The notes: generated by a model not told the origin, from the sequence alone. DNA of 63,059 nt from Chimaeribacter coloradensis (GCF_002858715.1 NZ_PJZH01000021.1:1-63059), one strand, 5' to 3'; positions 27,636 to 39,807 are shown, numbered from the stretch's first letter. Translations and numbers: made by a program.

Positions 27636-28133
27636 TTATTTAACCTGTTTCAGCACGTCAGCCGTAATGTCTTTGTCAGCATTTGCGTAAGCCACGGCGT
27701 TTGCGTCGATGACCACGTCATAGCCTTCTTTGCTGGCAACGGATTTCACTGCATCCTGAATACGGCTCAGGATCTTGTTACGCTCTTCCATCTGGCGGCG
27801 GCGGTTATCCTGCTCGAACGCCTGCGCTTTGCTGGAGAAGGTTTCACGCTGGGCCATCACGCTTTTTTCCAGTTTGCTGCGCTCACTGGCTTTCATGGTA
27901 GAGCCATCGCGTTGCAGTTTTTGCATCTGGGTTTGCAGATCACGTTCCATTCCCTGCAATTCAGTGGCACGGCTTTTGAACTCGCCTTCCAGTTGCTTGG
28001 CAACTGCATCACGAGCAGGAAGCTGCTGGAAAATGCTGGAAACGTTAACGACTGCAATTTTGTCAGCAGCCTGAACGCCTGCAGACGCAGCCATTGCTAA
28101 ACCGAGGCTCGCGGCACACAACCACTTTTTCAC
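27636..28133 (-). CDS. skp: Periplasmic chaperone Skp (OmpH)
   Basis: Skp is a trimeric periplasmic holdase for unfolded outer-membrane proteins on their way to BamA. The GTG start, preceded by GGAG, gives 165 residues with a signal peptide (1-22, cleavage after GVQA) as in E. coli skp, which also begins with GTG. The mature part is a charged coiled-coil hairpin (about 45-130, rich in K/E/Q/R) plus the beta core ([22 protein letters not shown]). Downstream of bamA, upstream of lpxD. Confidence 0.95.
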   Translation of the reverse strand: MKKWLCAASLGLAMAASAGVQAADKIAVVNVSSIFQQLPARDAVAKQLEGEFKSRATELQGMERDLQTQMQKLQRDGSTMKASERSKLEKSVMAQRETFSSKAQAFEQDNRRRQMEERNKILSRIQDAVKSVASKEGYDVVIDANAVAYANADKDITADVLKQVK

Positions 28134-28209
28134 TATAAACTCCTTAACATCACCCGTTTGTGTCAGAGACACTTGAATTACACAACCCATCAAGCAAAAC
28201 ACACTGCCT

Positions 28210-28288
28210 TTTCCCAGAGCTCGCCTGGGAAAGGGCGCGGCCGCGTGATGTCGTCGTGATCTAACTGGGTACGCAGCCCGCAGGCTGC
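28210..28288 (-). other. Two hairpins in the bamA-skp spacer
   Basis: GCAGCC/GGCTGC (28273-28288) directly follows the bamA stop and TTTCCCAG/CTGGGAAA (28210-28232) lies further downstream. Neither has a T run on the minus strand. They probably protect or process the bamA-skp mRNA rather than end it. Confidence 0.5.
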
Positions 28289-28289
28289 A

Positions 28290-30713
28290 TTACCACGTTT
28301 TCCCAATATTAAACTGGAACTGCTCCGCCTTGTCGCCATCATATTTCTTAATTGGCTGTGCGTAGGAGAAGACCAGCGGCCCCAGCGGAGACATCCACTG
28401 CAGCGCGATACCAGACGACACGCGGAAGTTATCCGGCGAGCTGTAATCCGGCACACCGGCAGCATCCGTCGCGGAGGTGTTTTCCCAGTTGGTATCCCAG
28501 ACCGTACCGCCATCCACAAACAGGGAGGTGCGCACAGAGTTGGCATATTTATCACTGATAAACGGCGTCGGTACGATAAGTTCAGCACTCAGAACCGCCA
28601 TGGCGTTACCGCCCACTGCGTCATCCGAGTTCTCCACCGGGCAACCTGCATAGCTGGTGTTACCGCTGTTACAACGGTAATACGCCGCTTTCGGGCCAAT
28701 GGTGTTGGACTGGAAGCCACGCACGGTGCTTGAACCACCGGCATAGAAGTTGTCGTAGAACGGCACTTCTTTGCCGCCCAGGCCATCGGCATAACCGGCA
28801 CGGGCACGGCCCATCAACACCCACTCGCGGTTTTCGCTCAGCGGCAGGTAGGAGGTCGAGTCGAAGGTGATTTTGTAGTATTCGTTATCGGAACCCGGCA
28901 CCGTGACCTTGCCGTTCAGGCTGGCACGCGTCCCGGAAGTCGGGAAGTAGCCGCGGTCAAGGTTGTTGTAGGTCCAGCCGAGGTTCAGCATGAAGTCATC
29001 TGCGCTGAAGTCGGTGGTGTTGGTATCTTCACCTACGGTCACCGCCGGGTTAACACCGACGGAGTTCAGGTAACGCCACATATTGACCTGCGGCTCCATA
29101 TCGGACAAGTCGTTATGGACGTAATCCAGCCCCAGGCGCAGCGAGTTATTCTCGTTGACCGGGAAGCCCAGCGTGGTGCCGAGGCCATAGCTGCGGTTGG
29201 TATAGTCCGACAGGTCGGCGTCGTCTGCTTTAAAGTCGTTATAGAACAGACGACCGCCCAGGCTGACCCCGTCCACCGTAAAGTACGGGTCGGTCAGGGA
29301 GAGTTCTGCGTAGGTCTGGTAGTCGTTCTTGGTGCCGCTGATGCCCACGGTATTCCCGGTGCCCAGCCAGTTGTCCTGTTGAACGCCAACCTGGAAACTC
29401 ACGCCGCTTTCGGTACCGTAACCCACACCAAAGTTAAAGGTACCGGTGTTGCGCTCTTTCACCTTATAGGTCACATCGACCTGATCGGCCGTGCCCGGAA
29501 CACGCTGGGTGTCCACGTCCACGCTTTCAAAGTAGCCGAGGCGGTTAAGACGCTCTTTACCCTGGTCAACCTGATCGTTGCCCAGCCAGGCCCCTTCCAT
29601 CTGGCGCATTTCGCGGCGCAGGACGGAGTCCTTGCTGGTGTCATTGCCTTCAAAGCGGATATGACGCACGTAGAAGCGGTTGCCGGCATCCACTGCAATA
29701 TGCAGTTTTACCGTTTTGTCCGCATCGTTGATTTCCGGCTGGGTAATCACGCGCGGGTAGGCGTAACCATAACGGCCCAACATCTGTTTGATGTCGTTTT
29801 CCATTTTGGTCACTTTGGTGCCGTTATAAAGCTCGCCCGGCTCGATTTTAGTCAGGCTGGTGACTTCCGCCGAGTGCCCGGCCATGTTGCCGTTAATTTC
29901 TACGCCGGAGAGTTTGTACTGCTCGCCTTCGGTGATATTCAGGGTGATGTAAATGCCCTTCTTATCCGGCGTCAGGCTCACCTGGGTAGAGTCGATATTG
30001 AAACGGGCGTAGCCACGGTCCAGGTAGAAACTGCGCAGGGTTTCCAGATCTCCGGCCAGCTTCTGCTTCTGGTATTTACGGTCACCTACCAGATTCCACC
30101 ACGGCACTTCATCACGCAGCTGGAAGCGCGAGATAAGCTCATCGGTCGGGAACGCATGGTTACCCACGATGTTAATCTGCTGGATTTTGGCAGAGACGCC
30201 TTCCGTAAAGACCAGTTTCAGGTCAACACGGTTACGCGGCAACGGCGTGACCACTGCTTTCACAGAGGCGCTGTATTTACCGACGCTGTAATAGAAATCC
30301 TCCAGGCCTTTCTCAATGCTGGAGAGAGTCGTGCGATCGAGCGCTTCACCAACGCGGACGCCGGAGGCTTCCAGGTTCTGTTTGAGCATGTCATCTTTCA
30401 CCGATTTATTTCCGGAGAAAGTGATGCTGGCGATTGTCGGGCGCTCTTTCACTTGGACGATTAAGGTATCACCATCACGCAGGACACGGACATCCTCGAA
30501 GTTCCCTGTGGCAAACAGGGCACGGATGGTGCTGCTGATATCTTCATCATTCACCGTATCGCCTACGCGAACCGGCATATTGAGTAACGCCGCACCGACG
30601 GCAACTCGTTGCAGGCCTTCGAAATGAATGTCCTTCACTACGAACCCGTCTGCACCGTATACGGTGGCGCTGCCAAACAGCAGCGACGCTATGAGCAACT
30701 TTTTCATCGCCAT
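28290..30713 (-). CDS. bamA: Outer-membrane protein assembly factor BamA
   Basis: BamA is the Omp85 core of the complex that folds beta-barrels into the outer membrane. The 807-residue precursor has a signal peptide (about 1-20, SATVYG), five POTRA domains (about 22-420), and a 16-stranded barrel ending in the beta signal with terminal aromatic (FQFNIGKTW). The conserved loop-6 VRGF motif is present in [10 protein letters not shown]. It follows rseP by 35 nt and precedes skp, the sigma-E-controlled order of E. coli. I could not fix a sigma-E promoter with confidence. Confidence 0.97.
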   Translation of the reverse strand: MAMKKLLIASLLFGSATVYGADGFVVKDIHFEGLQRVAVGAALLNMPVRVGDTVNDEDISSTIRALFATGNFEDVRVLRDGDTLIVQVKERPTIASITFSGNKSVKDDMLKQNLEASGVRVGEALDRTTLSSIEKGLEDFYYSVGKYSASVKAVVTPLPRNRVDLKLVFTEGVSAKIQQINIVGNHAFPTDELISRFQLRDEVPWWNLVGDRKYQKQKLAGDLETLRSFYLDRGYARFNIDSTQVSLTPDKKGIYITLNITEGEQYKLSGVEINGNMAGHSAEVTSLTKIEPGELYNGTKVTKMENDIKQMLGRYGYAYPRVITQPEINDADKTVKLHIAVDAGNRFYVRHIRFEGNDTSKDSVLRREMRQMEGAWLGNDQVDQGKERLNRLGYFESVDVDTQRVPGTADQVDVTYKVKERNTGTFNFGVGYGTESGVSFQVGVQQDNWLGTGNTVGISGTKNDYQTYAELSLTDPYFTVDGVSLGGRLFYNDFKADDADLSDYTNRSYGLGTTLGFPVNENNSLRLGLDYVHNDLSDMEPQVNMWRYLNSVGVNPAVTVGEDTNTTDFSADDFMLNLGWTYNNLDRGYFPTSGTRASLNGKVTVPGSDNEYYKITFDSTSYLPLSENREWVLMGRARAGYADGLGGKEVPFYDNFYAGGSSTVRGFQSNTIGPKAAYYRCNSGNTSYAGCPVENSDDAVGGNAMAVLSAELIVPTPFISDKYANSVRTSLFVDGGTVWDTNWENTSATDAAGVPDYSSPDNFRVSSGIALQWMSPLGPLVFSYAQPIKKYDGDKAEQFQFNIGKTW

Positions 30714-30748
30714 CGTTGTTATGCGTTCTTCCTAACCTATCCCCCACC

Positions 30749-32104
30749 TCAGAGGCGGGAGAAATCATTGAAAAGTGCAAGCCCCATCAACAGCACCAGC
30801 AATACCGAGCCGATGCGATAGCTGAAGTCTTGTACTCGCTCAGAAACCGGCCCACCCTTCAGCTTTTCAATCGCCAGGAAGAGCAGGTGTCCACCATCCA
30901 GTACCGGCAGTGGGAACAGGTTAATAATCCCGAGGTTCACGCTGATAAGCGCCAGGAACATCAGGTAATAGACCAACCCAAACTCCGCTGACATCCCGGC
31001 GCCCTGTGCAATCGAAATCGGGCCACTCAGGTTGTTCAGCTTGACATCACCGGTAATCAACTTGCCCAGCATCCCGACCGTCAGCTTCATGAGCTGCCAG
31101 GTTTTATCCCCGGCCTCATAAAATGCGGTAAACGGCCCATACTGGCGGATCGTCTTGTATTCATCAGGCAGCGGGATCACCTTAGGAACCACACCGGCAA
31201 ACCCTTCCCCCCCAGCCTGACCTGCCGGCTTTGTATCCGGAATCAGGGTCAAAGACAAGGGGGAACCGCCCCGCTCAATCTCAAGCGCCAGTGGTTTACC
31301 CGGATTATCACGCACCAGCGTGACAAAACGTTGCCACTGCCCCAAAAGCTGACCATTGACTTTAACGATCCTGTCACCGGGTTGCAAACCCGCTTTTACC
31401 GCAGCTGACCCGGCCTGCACCTCAGCCAGTACCGGTTCAATCTGCGGGCCGCGCGGCATAATGCCCAGTGCCACGACGGGATCCTGCTTGTCCGGCTCGA
31501 ACTGCCATTGGCGTAAATCCAGTGTCTTCTCAGTGACCTGCGAAGACCCGAACGGTGCCACACCTACCGTGGTTTGTGCATCGCCAATTTTACCAATCAG
31601 CTCCAGACGCACTGAATCCCAATCAGGCGTTTCGATGCCGCCAAGTGACTTAAGTTCCATGCCCGGCGAAATTTCCGCGCGTGCGGCAACGGAATCCGGG
31701 GCTATCTCCCCGACTACCGGGCGCAGGCTCGGCACGCCGATGATGAACACCAGCCAGTAGGCAAAAATCGCGAAGATAAAGTTGGCCACCGGCCCGGCGC
31801 TGATAATCGCTGCACGCTGCCAGACGGTTTTATTGTTGAAGGATTGATGACGTAATTCAGGCGGGACGGCCTCGACCCGCTCGTCGAGCATTTTGACGTA
31901 GCCGCCCAGGGGAATAAGCGCGATAACATATTCCGTCCCCTGCCGGTCGGTCCGCCGCCAGAGCGCGCGGCCGAAACCGATAGAGAAACGTTCAACACGG
32001 ACACCACAGCGACGGGCGACCCAGAAATGGCCGAACTCATGCACGGTGATCAACACCCCCAGCGCAACGATAAACGCCGCCAGGCTCCAGAGTATGTTCA
32101 TCAT
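30749..32104 (-). CDS. rseP: Site-2 intramembrane protease RseP
   Basis: RseP cleaves the anti-sigma factor RseA within the membrane to release sigma-E, and also clears signal peptides. The 451-residue protein has the zinc motif HEFGH at 22-26 in the first transmembrane segment, two PDZ domains in the periplasmic loop (about 115-310), and the second metal motif [10 protein letters not shown] near 400 with flanking membrane helices. It lies 28 nt after cdsA. Confidence 0.97.
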   Translation of the reverse strand: MMNILWSLAAFIVALGVLITVHEFGHFWVARRCGVRVERFSIGFGRALWRRTDRQGTEYVIALIPLGGYVKMLDERVEAVPPELRHQSFNNKTVWQRAAIISAGPVANFIFAIFAYWLVFIIGVPSLRPVVGEIAPDSVAARAEISPGMELKSLGGIETPDWDSVRLELIGKIGDAQTTVGVAPFGSSQVTEKTLDLRQWQFEPDKQDPVVALGIMPRGPQIEPVLAEVQAGSAAVKAGLQPGDRIVKVNGQLLGQWQRFVTLVRDNPGKPLALEIERGGSPLSLTLIPDTKPAGQAGGEGFAGVVPKVIPLPDEYKTIRQYGPFTAFYEAGDKTWQLMKLTVGMLGKLITGDVKLNNLSGPISIAQGAGMSAEFGLVYYLMFLALISVNLGIINLFPLPVLDGGHLLFLAIEKLKGGPVSERVQDFSYRIGSVLLVLLMGLALFNDFSRL

Positions 32105-32132
32105 ATTCCCTAAACTCCCCGTCTCAGACGGC

Positions 32133-32981
32133 TTAAAACACCAACAGCATCAGGCAGGCAAACACCGGTACTGCCGCTGTCAGGCTGTCAATCCGGTCGA
32201 GAATCCCGCCATGGCCGGGGATAAGACTGCCGCTGTCCTTGATACCGGCTTCACGCTTGAACATGCTTTCGGTCAGGTCGCCCAGCACGGAGGCCAGCGC
32301 CGCCACGATGGAGCAGACCAGCAGGGTCATCGGCTGGATGCTCAGCGGCGCGTAGCGGCCGAAAGCCCAGGCGATCACGGCCGAGGTCACCAGCCCGCCA
32401 ATCAGCCCCTGCCAGGTTTTCCCCGGTGAAACTTTAGGAGCGAGCTTATGTTTTCCGAACAGTTTGCCGAAGATATAGGCCCCGGAATCCGCACCCCAGA
32501 CCAGCAGCATCACATACAGCAGCCACCATGCGCCGGTGGCCGGGTTTTCGTCATACCCATACTGGCGCAGCGACACCATGCCCCAGAAGAACGGCACGAT
32601 GGTCAGCAGGCCAAACAGCAGCCGCAGCGGCGTTGAGTTGCGCCACGCCCCGGCTGATTTGGGGTAGAACAGCACCAGCAGCAGTGCCGCGCCCCACCAC
32701 ACCAGGGAGGCCCACAGAGAGAGGCTCACCTGCGGGACATGCGCCGTCTGGTGGTACGCCGGAATGGTCAGCATCATAAGTGCCAGCAGGAAGCCGCACA
32801 GAATAGCCAGCCAGACGCGCTGGTTCCGTGAGGTAAAACCGGCGAGCTGCCCCCACTCCCAGGCCGCCAGCATACAGACGACCAGGGTAACGACAGCGAA
32901 CCCAACCGGCGGAAGCAGAAACAGCGCAGCGATGACGATCGGGATTAAAATAAACGCGGTGATGAGGCGATACTTCAGCAA
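32133..32981 (-). CDS. cdsA: Phosphatidate cytidylyltransferase
   Basis: CdsA makes CDP-diacylglycerol from phosphatidate and CTP, feeding all phospholipid synthesis. The 282-residue integral membrane protein has multiple hydrophobic helices and the C-terminal signature KRDAGIKDSG-like segment ([25 protein letters not shown]). It begins 9 nt after uppS. Confidence 0.96.
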   Translation of the reverse strand: MLKYRLITAFILIPIVIAALFLLPPVGFAVVTLVVCMLAAWEWGQLAGFTSRNQRVWLAILCGFLLALMMLTIPAYHQTAHVPQVSLSLWASLVWWGAALLLVLFYPKSAGAWRNSTPLRLLFGLLTIVPFFWGMVSLRQYGYDENPATGAWWLLYVMLLVWGADSGAYIFGKLFGKHKLAPKVSPGKTWQGLIGGLVTSAVIAWAFGRYAPLSIQPMTLLVCSIVAALASVLGDLTESMFKREAGIKDSGSLIPGHGGILDRIDSLTAAVPVFACLMLLVF

Positions 32982-32990
32982 AAGTTCTCC

Positions 32991-33749
32991 CTAGGACGCA
33001 TCGGCGCCGATAGGTGTTGTTCCCCCGAAGCGGCGCTCGCGATGTGCAAATGCATTCAGCGCACCTTCAAAGACATGTTCATCAAAATCAGGCCAGAGGA
33101 CATCAGTAAAGTAAAGCTCAGCGTAGGCAATCTGCCACAGCAAAAAATTACTGATACGGTGTTCCCCGCCCGTCCGGATCACCAGATCCACAGGCGCCTG
33201 CTCATGCAGGCAGACCAGCTCGCTCAGGCCCTCTTCGGTAATCTGCTCCGGCAGAAGCTCACCGGCCTGAACCTGTCGCGCCAGCGTTCTCACTCCCTGA
33301 ATAATATCCCAGCGGCCGCCATAGTTCGCGGCAATGTTAAGCGTCAGGCCATCATTATTTTCAGTCAGCGCTTCGGAACGCCGGATCCGCTCTTGCAGAC
33401 GGGCGCTGAACCGGCTGGTATCGCCAATGACCCGTAAGCGGACGTTATGTTTATGCAGGCTTTTGACTTCGCTGTCCAGCGCCCTGACAAACAGCTCCAT
33501 CAGTGCGGTCACTTCCTGTGCGGGACGATTCCAGTTTTCACTGCTGAAGGCATAAAGCGTGAGTGCATCAAGATGGTGGTTGGCAGCGAAACTCACTGCG
33601 CGGCGCACCGATTTCACCCCTGCTTTATGACCAAAGATCCGTAACTTTCCCTGACGTTTAGCCCAACGCCCATTGCCGTCCATAATAATGGCGACGTGGC
33701 GTGGTCCCGGGATGGGCAGGTCAGCCCCTTGTTGATTTGCGGACGACAT
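32991..33749 (-). CDS. uppS: Undecaprenyl diphosphate synthase
   Basis: This cis-prenyltransferase builds the C55 carrier for peptidoglycan and O-antigen. The 252-residue protein has the diphosphate-binding IIMDGNGRWAK with catalytic D24, SSENWNRP, and the C-terminal RTGGEHRISNFLLWQIAYAELYF signature. The Shine-Dalgarno GAGGA is 14 nt from the ATG, longer than usual. First gene of the uppS-cdsA-rseP group, 234 bp from dxr. Confidence 0.96.
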   Translation of the reverse strand: MSSANQQGADLPIPGPRHVAIIMDGNGRWAKRQGKLRIFGHKAGVKSVRRAVSFAANHHLDALTLYAFSSENWNRPAQEVTALMELFVRALDSEVKSLHKHNVRLRVIGDTSRFSARLQERIRRSEALTENNDGLTLNIAANYGGRWDIIQGVRTLARQVQAGELLPEQITEEGLSELVCLHEQAPVDLVIRTGGEHRISNFLLWQIAYAELYFTDVLWPDFDEHVFEGALNAFAHRERRFGGTTPIGADAS

Positions 33750-33814
33750 AACGCGTACTTATTTCCTCAATCAGAAATACAACAGTGCTACCGGAACATA
33801 AGGCCCTGTGTGCG

Positions 33815-33841
33815 CAAAAAAGCCGTGAACAGGCACGGCTT
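33815..33841 (-). terminator. Rho-independent terminator after dxr
   Basis: AAGCCGTG (33820-33827) and CACGGCTT (33834-33841) form an 8-bp stem with a six-base loop, followed on the minus strand by TTTTTG. It separates dxr from uppS, so uppS needs a promoter in the remaining 65 bp or readthrough. Confidence 0.82.
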
Positions 33842-33982
33842 ACCCTAAAAAGCCCCCGGTCTGCCGGTCGCAGCGCGCCGCTGAAAATCCTTTTTACTGA
33901 TATTCATGACAGGTGCCGGGAGGCGCTGACTATACCATTTTCACCTATCGGCGACAAATTGCCGTAAATGCAAGCAGATAGC

Positions 33983-35179
33983 TCAGCGTGAGGACACGTT
34001 CAGCTGCCGCAGGGCGGCGTCACGTGCCTGGCGGTCAATCTCCAGCACATCCCCGACGCTTTGCGGCTCAGTCAGTGCCAGTGTATCAAGCACGCCACGG
34101 TTTATTGCGGCAATGTCAGTGAAGCGGATCTCATTATCCAAAAATGCCGCCACGGCAATTTCATTAGCCGCGTTCAGGGCGGTGGTCGCCGCCTGGCCGG
34201 CATTGCAGGCATCAATGGCCAGCTTCAGACAGGGGTAGCGCTGATAGTCCGGCTCCATAAAGGTCAGCGCGCCGGTGCGGCAGAAATCCAGCGGCGCCAC
34301 GCCCGCCTCAACCCGTTGCGGGTAGGCCATCGCATGGGCGATCGGCGTGCGCATGTCCGGGGAGCCGAGCTGGGCCAGGACGCTGCCGTCACGGTAGCGC
34401 ACCATGGAATGAATGACCGATTGCGGATGCAGGATCACTTCCATCTGTTCAGCCGAGGCATTGAACAGCCAGCGGGCCTCAATATATTCCAGTCCTTTAT
34501 TCATCATGGTGGCGGAATCGACGGAGATTTTACGGCCCATCGACCAGTTAGGGTGCGCGCAGGCCTGCGCCGGGGTGACGGCCGGGAAATCGGCCAGCGG
34601 CGTATCGCGGAACGGGCCGCCCGAACCGGTCAGGATGATGCGCGAGACACCATGATCTTCCAGGGAAGCATACCCCAGACGGCGCTGAATACTTTCCGGT
34701 AAACTCTGAAAAATCGCGTTATGTTCGCTGTCGATAGGCAGGAGCTGGGCGCCGCTCTGGGCCACGGCATCCATGAAGATGCGCCCGCAGGTCACCAGGG
34801 ACTCTTTATTCGCCAGCAACACCTGTTTGCCGGCCCGGATCGCGGCCAGCGTCGGCAGCAGGCCGGCCGCGCCGACAATGGCCGCCATCACCTGATCAAC
34901 CTCAGGCAGGCCCGCCAGGGCGCAGGCGGCCTGTTCGCCCGCCATCACCTCAACGCGGACACCCATCTCCGCCAGCCGCTCACGCAGCTGCCCGGCCGAG
35001 GGCTCATCCGCCATCGCGGCATATTCAGGCCTGAATTCAGCACACTGTTGTGCCATGACATCGACATTGCGCCCGGCAACCAATGCCTTAACCGCAAATT
35101 GCTGAGGGTTGGCACGAATAACAGCCAGCGTGCTGGTGCCAATAGACCCGGTAGAACCCAGAATGGTCAGTTGCTTCAT
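33983..35179 (-). CDS. dxr: 1-deoxy-D-xylulose 5-phosphate reductoisomerase
   Basis: Dxr (IspC) makes 2-C-methylerythritol 4-phosphate, the committed step of the MEP isoprenoid pathway that feeds UppS next door. The 398 residues equal the E. coli length; the NADPH-binding [11 protein letters not shown] is at the N-terminus, and the metal and substrate site lies in [12 protein letters not shown] and the flexible loop [19 protein letters not shown]. Confidence 0.97.
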   Translation of the reverse strand: MKQLTILGSTGSIGTSTLAVIRANPQQFAVKALVAGRNVDVMAQQCAEFRPEYAAMADEPSAGQLRERLAEMGVRVEVMAGEQAACALAGLPEVDQVMAAIVGAAGLLPTLAAIRAGKQVLLANKESLVTCGRIFMDAVAQSGAQLLPIDSEHNAIFQSLPESIQRRLGYASLEDHGVSRIILTGSGGPFRDTPLADFPAVTPAQACAHPNWSMGRKISVDSATMMNKGLEYIEARWLFNASAEQMEVILHPQSVIHSMVRYRDGSVLAQLGSPDMRTPIAHAMAYPQRVEAGVAPLDFCRTGALTFMEPDYQRYPCLKLAIDACNAGQAATTALNAANEIAVAAFLDNEIRFTDIAAINRGVLDTLALTEPQSVGDVLEIDRQARDAALRQLNVSSR

Positions 35180-35284
35180 GAGGATGCTCTGAATAACTGT
35201 TTATTATGATAGGAAGGCGTCCAGTCTGAAACCTGCAACCTCTGTTGTCTATGGGATTTCAGCGACAAACAGAAATATCACCTT

Positions 35285-35320
35285 ATAAAATAATAAAGCG
35301 CCGCCGGGGCGACGCTTTAT
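35285..35320 (-). terminator. Rho-independent terminator after frr
   Basis: ATAAAGCG (35293-35300) pairs with CGCTTTAT (35313-35320), extended by GC pairs in between, with TATTATTTT downstream on the minus strand. It lies 13 bp after the frr stop. Confidence 0.8.
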
Positions 35321-35333
35321 TTCACAGCGGGAA

Positions 35334-35891
35334 TCAGAATTCCATCAATTCCGCTTCTTTATCTGCCAGCGCGGCATCGATTTTCTTAATGAAAACATCG
35401 GTCATTTTCTGGATATCATCCTGAGAACGACGCTCTTCATCTTCGCTGATCTCTTTATCTTTCAGCAGGACTTTCACTTTTTCATTCGCATCACGGCGGA
35501 CGTTACGCACAGAAACGCGGCCCTGCTCAGCTTCGTTACGCACGACTTTGATCAGGTCCTTACGGCGCTCTTCCGTCAGTGCCGGCAGCGGCACACGGAT
35601 CACGGTACCCGCAGAGGACGGGTTCAGGCCGAGGTCAGAGGCCATAATGGCTTTCTCAACGGCCGGGCCGAGGCTACGGTCAAAGACGGTAATCGCCAGG
35701 GTGCGTGAATCTTCAGCCACGATGTTGGCCAGCTGACGCAGCGGCGTTGCGGAACCGTAATATTCCACCTGAATACCGTCCAGGATATTCGGGGAAGCAC
35801 GGCCGGTACGGATTTTACTGATGTGGTTTTTAAACACTTCCACGCATTTTTCCATACGCGTTTCAGCATCTTTTCTGATTTCGTTAATCAC
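35334..35891 (-). CDS. frr: Ribosome recycling factor
   Basis: RRF splits post-termination ribosomes together with EF-G. The 185 residues match E. coli RRF in length. The three-helix-bundle arms (residues 1-30 and 105-185, [19 protein letters not shown] and [16 protein letters not shown]) surround the beta/alpha/beta domain. It is part of the rpsB-tsf-pyrH-frr translation group. Confidence 0.97.
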   Translation of the reverse strand: MINEIRKDAETRMEKCVEVFKNHISKIRTGRASPNILDGIQVEYYGSATPLRQLANIVAEDSRTLAITVFDRSLGPAVEKAIMASDLGLNPSSAGTVIRVPLPALTEERRKDLIKVVRNEAEQGRVSVRNVRRDANEKVKVLLKDKEISEDEERRSQDDIQKMTDVFIKKIDAALADKEAELMEF

Positions 35892-35985
35892 GTTGCGAAC
35901 CCTTGAAAACTGGTTACTTGGCAGACTCTACACTCAGTATAGTCGGTAAATATTCAAACCAGCAGCGAGACTGGCTAAAGATAAC

Positions 35986-36015
35986 AGGGGAGCACCGGCA
36001 GCCTGTGCCGCTCCC
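35986..36015 (-). terminator. Possible terminator in the pyrH-frr spacer
   Basis: GGGAG plus CGGCA pair with TGCCG plus CTCCC around a GCCTG loop with a three-base bulge. On the minus strand it is followed by CTGTTATCTTT, a poor T run. It may lower readthrough from pyrH into frr rather than stop it. Confidence 0.35.
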
Positions 36016-36051
36016 GCGTGCGCCCATGATACCAAAATTACGGGTACGCCG

Positions 36052-36777
36052 TTATTTACAGATCAGCGTGCCTTCTTTTTCGCCCATCACGACGCGGCGC
36101 AGCGCGCCCGGTTTGTTCATATTGAACACACGGATCGGCAGGTTATGGTCACGTGCCAGGGTAAAGGCCGCGAGGTCCATGACTTTCAGCTCACGTTCCA
36201 GCACATCGGCATAGGAGAGCTGGTCGTACAGCGTGGCGTCCGGGGTTTTCACCGGGTCAGCGGAGTAGACACCGTCTACTTTGGTCGCTTTCAGTACCAC
36301 GTCAGCTTCGATTTCGATGCCGCGCAGGCAGGCTGCGGAGTCAGTGGTAAAGAATGGGTTACCGGTACCGGCAGAGAAGATGACCACGCGGTTGTTACGC
36401 AGCAGGCTGATCGCTTCGGCCCAGCTGTAGTTGTCACACACGCCGTTCAGCGGAATTGCAGACATCAGGCGGGCATTCACATAGGCACGGTGCAGCGCAT
36501 CACGCATCGCCAGGCCGTTCATCACGGTGGCCAGCATTCCCATGTGATCGCCCACTACGCGGTTCATGCCGGCCTGAGCCAGGCCCGCACCGCGGAACAA
36601 GTTACCCCCGCCAATGACCACACCGACCTGGATGCCCAGCTCGACCAATTCCTTTACTTCCTGTGCCATACGATCCAAAACGCTAGCGTCGATACCAAAA
36701 CCTTCTGCGCCTTGCAGGGCTTCGCCACTCAGCTTTAGCAGGATACGCTGATATACGGGTTTTGCATTGGTTGCCAT
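36052..36777 (-). CDS. pyrH: Uridylate kinase
   Basis: PyrH phosphorylates UMP to UDP and is a hexameric amino-acid-kinase-fold enzyme regulated by GTP and UTP. Starting at [10 protein letters not shown] gives the canonical 241 residues; the in-frame upstream extension is unsupported. Motifs include [37 protein letters not shown] and [11 protein letters not shown]. Confidence 0.97.
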   Translation of the reverse strand: MATNAKPVYQRILLKLSGEALQGAEGFGIDASVLDRMAQEVKELVELGIQVGVVIGGGNLFRGAGLAQAGMNRVVGDHMGMLATVMNGLAMRDALHRAYVNARLMSAIPLNGVCDNYSWAEAISLLRNNRVVIFSAGTGNPFFTTDSAACLRGIEIEADVVLKATKVDGVYSADPVKTPDATLYDQLSYADVLERELKVMDLAAFTLARDHNLPIRVFNMNKPGALRRVVMGEKEGTLICK

Positions 36778-36886
36778 GGTGTTCTGTCCTAAGAAGCAGT
36801 GAGAGTAGTGGGGTTTTTTGTGTATCACATCACAACTTTGTTGCAGGCGCTACAAGGCAGGATGTCATTGGGATTAATCTGGCTGG

Positions 36887-36917
36887 ATAAAACGGAACCG
36901 CCTGATGGCGGCTCCGT
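36887..36917 (-). terminator. Rho-independent terminator after tsf
   Basis: An 11-bp stem with one mismatch (ACGGAACCGCC at 36892-36902 with GGCGGCTCCGT at 36907-36917), a TGAT loop and a GTTTTATCC run on the minus strand. It lies 7 bp after the tsf stop and separates rpsB-tsf from pyrH. Confidence 0.85.
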
Positions 36918-36924
36918 AACGTCA

Positions 36925-37782
36925 TTAAGACTGCTTGCTCATGGCTGCAACTTCAGCAGCGAAGTCAGTTTCGACTTTCTCGATGCCTTCGCCCACTTCA
37001 AAGCGGATGAAGTTGATCACGTCAGCGTTGTGCTCTTTCAGCAGCTGGCCAACGGTTTTGTTCGGGTCCATAACGAAGTTCTGGCCGGTCAGAGAGATCT
37101 CACCGGTGAATTTACGCATACGGCCTTCAACCATTTTCTCAGCGATTTCGCGCGGCTTGCCGGACTGCATGGCGATGTCCAGCTGGATCTGGTGCTCACG
37201 GGCAACCACGTCAGCCGGGACGTCTTCAGACTTCACGTATTCCGGTTTGCTTGCAGCGATGTGCATCGCTACGTGCTTCACCAGCTCTTCGTCAGCGCCG
37301 GTTGCAGCAACCATCACGCCGATACGCGCGCCGTGCAGGTAGGTACCCAGCACGTCGCCTTCCAGCACAGCCAGGCGGCGGATATTGATGTTTTCACCAA
37401 TTTTTGCCACCAGCGCGGTGCGCTGCTCTTCGAATTTCGCTTTCAGCACTTCAACGTCGCTGATTTTTTCGTCCATCGCCGCAGCGATAACGTCATCACC
37501 GAAGGCTTTGAAGCCGGCGTCTTTGGCAACGAAGTCAGTTTCGCAGTTCAGCTCAACGATCACGCCATATTTACCGTCTGCAGACACTTTGGTCAGAATC
37601 ACGCCTTCAGCAGCCACACGGCCTGCTTTCTTAGCAGCTTTCGCCTGACCGGATTTACGCATGTTGTCGATAGCCAGCTCGATGTCGCCGTTAGCTTCAA
37701 CCAGTGCTTTCTTACATTCCATCATGCCTGCGCCGGTACGTTCACGCAGTTCTTTTACCAGGGAAGCGGTAATATCAGCCAT
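36925..37782 (-). CDS. tsf: Translation elongation factor Ts
   Basis: EF-Ts exchanges GDP for GTP on EF-Tu. The 285-residue protein has the N-terminal UBA-like domain with the signature [20 protein letters not shown] and the TDFVAKD motif that contacts EF-Tu. It is two residues longer than E. coli EF-Ts. It lies 150 bp after rpsB, separated by an attenuator-like hairpin. Confidence 0.98.
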   Translation of the reverse strand: MADITASLVKELRERTGAGMMECKKALVEANGDIELAIDNMRKSGQAKAAKKAGRVAAEGVILTKVSADGKYGVIVELNCETDFVAKDAGFKAFGDDVIAAAMDEKISDVEVLKAKFEEQRTALVAKIGENINIRRLAVLEGDVLGTYLHGARIGVMVAATGADEELVKHVAMHIAASKPEYVKSEDVPADVVAREHQIQLDIAMQSGKPREIAEKMVEGRMRKFTGEISLTGQNFVMDPNKTVGQLLKEHNADVINFIRFEVGEGIEKVETDFAAEVAAMSKQS

Positions 37783-37857
37783 TCTATTTTCCTCGGTTAT
37801 CTCGTGGGGGAGCGAGAGGCTCTCACAGAGACGGTTCTCGCATTTAAGATAAGCAAA

Positions 37858-37877
37858 GGGGGCCTATAAAGGCCCCC
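37858..37877 (-). terminator. Attenuator-like hairpin between rpsB and tsf
   Basis: GGGGGCC (37858-37864) and GGCCCCC (37871-37877) form a 7-bp GC stem with a TATAAA loop. Only a short T stretch (TTTGC) follows on the minus strand, consistent with partial termination so that S2 is made in excess over or in ratio with EF-Ts. Confidence 0.6.
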
Positions 37878-37932
37878 TAACCAACCATATTCAATACCTG
37901 GTTAATAAGGGCTCAGTGGTGAGCTTGCCTTA

Positions 37933-38842
<910 letters not shown>

Positions 38843-38847
38843 CGCGC

Positions 38848-38876
38848 TTTATACCATAAACCCGCACCTGACTCCA
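38848..38876 (-). promoter_or_regulatory. rpsB promoter (extended -10, GC-rich discriminator)
   Basis: On the minus strand TGGTATAAA gives an extended -10 (hexamer at 38848-38853) followed by GCGCGCC, the discriminator type of stringently controlled ribosomal promoters. A weak -35 TGGAGT (38871-38876) is 17 bp upstream. Confidence 0.7.
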
Positions 38877-38913
38877 CTACTTGTTATCCTCCCGCGGGCG
38901 GGAAAATCAGCGT

Positions 38914-38942
38914 TTGGCAGCCCATTGCCGGGCTGATACCAT
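38914..38942 (+). promoter_or_regulatory. map promoter
   Basis: TTGGCA (38914-38919) and TACCAT (38937-38942) are separated by exactly 17 bp, about 65 bp before the map start and back-to-back with the rpsB promoter. Confidence 0.65.
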
Positions 38943-39006
38943 ATTGTGATGCACGTTATTTTTGCCGGCTGACCGGCCGGCCCCCTGAACATCTGCGGAA
39001 TATTTC

Positions 39007-39801
39007 ATGGCAATTTCGATTAAAACCCCTGAAGACATTGAAAAAATGCGCGTCGCCGGCCGCCTGGCCGCGGAAGTGCTGGAAATCATTGAACCTTATG
39101 TCAAACCCGGTGTGACCACCGGCGAGCTTGACCGCATCTGCCACGACCACATCACCAACAAGCAGCAGGCCATCTCCGCCTGCCTGAACTACCACGGCTT
39201 CCCGAAATCGGTCTGTATTTCGGTGAATGAAGTGGTCTGCCACGGCATCCCGAGTGAGGAGAAGGTGCTGAAAGAGGGTGACATCGTGAACATCGACGTC
39301 ACGGTGATCAAAGACGGCTTCCACGGCGACACCTCCAAAATGTTTATCGCCGGGAAACCGACTATCCAGGGCGAGCGCCTCTGCCGCATTACCCAGGAGA
39401 GCCTCTACCTGGCCATTAAGATGGTGCGCCCCGGCATCCGCCTGCGCAGCCTCGGCAAAGCGATCCAGGCCTTTGTGGAAGCGGAGAAGTTCTCAGTGGT
39501 GCGTGAATATTGCGGCCACGGCATCGGCGAAGGGTTCCACGAAGAGCCGCAGGTGCTGCATTACGATGCGGATGACGGCGGCGTGGTGTTGCAGCCGGGC
39601 ATGGCCTTCACCATCGAGCCGATGGTCAACGCCGGTGACTACCGCATCCGTACCATGAAAGATGGCTGGACGGTAAAAACCAAAGACCGCAGCTTGTCCG
39701 CACAGTATGAGCATACTATTGTGGTGACCGAGAACGGTTGTGAAATAATGACCCTGCGCAAGGATGACACCCTGCCGGCGGTGATTACGCACGAACAGTA
39801 A
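39007..39801 (+). CDS. map: Methionine aminopeptidase
   Basis: Map removes the initiator methionine from nascent proteins. The 264-residue type I enzyme has all five metal ligands at the E. coli positions: D97, D108, H171, E204 and E235. It is divergent from rpsB, as in E. coli. A terminator hairpin lies between it and glnD. Confidence 0.98.
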   Translation: MAISIKTPEDIEKMRVAGRLAAEVLEIIEPYVKPGVTTGELDRICHDHITNKQQAISACLNYHGFPKSVCISVNEVVCHGIPSEEKVLKEGDIVNIDVTVIKDGFHGDTSKMFIAGKPTIQGERLCRITQESLYLAIKMVRPGIRLRSLGKAIQAFVEAEKFSVVREYCGHGIGEGFHEEPQVLHYDADDGGVVLQPGMAFTIEPMVNAGDYRIRTMKDGWTVKTKDRSLSAQYEHTIVVTENGCEIMTLRKDDTLPAVITHEQ

Positions 39802-39807
39802 GAGAAC

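Noticed and set aside
29115-30464. A 449-codon open frame opposite bamA
   Set aside because: bamA is complete with POTRA and barrel signatures; the opposite frame shows no family features.
30714-30860. Sigma-E promoter candidate before bamA
   Set aside because: GAACTT-like and TCTGA-like elements occur, but none has both a good -35 and a 15-17 bp spacer, so I did not annotate one.
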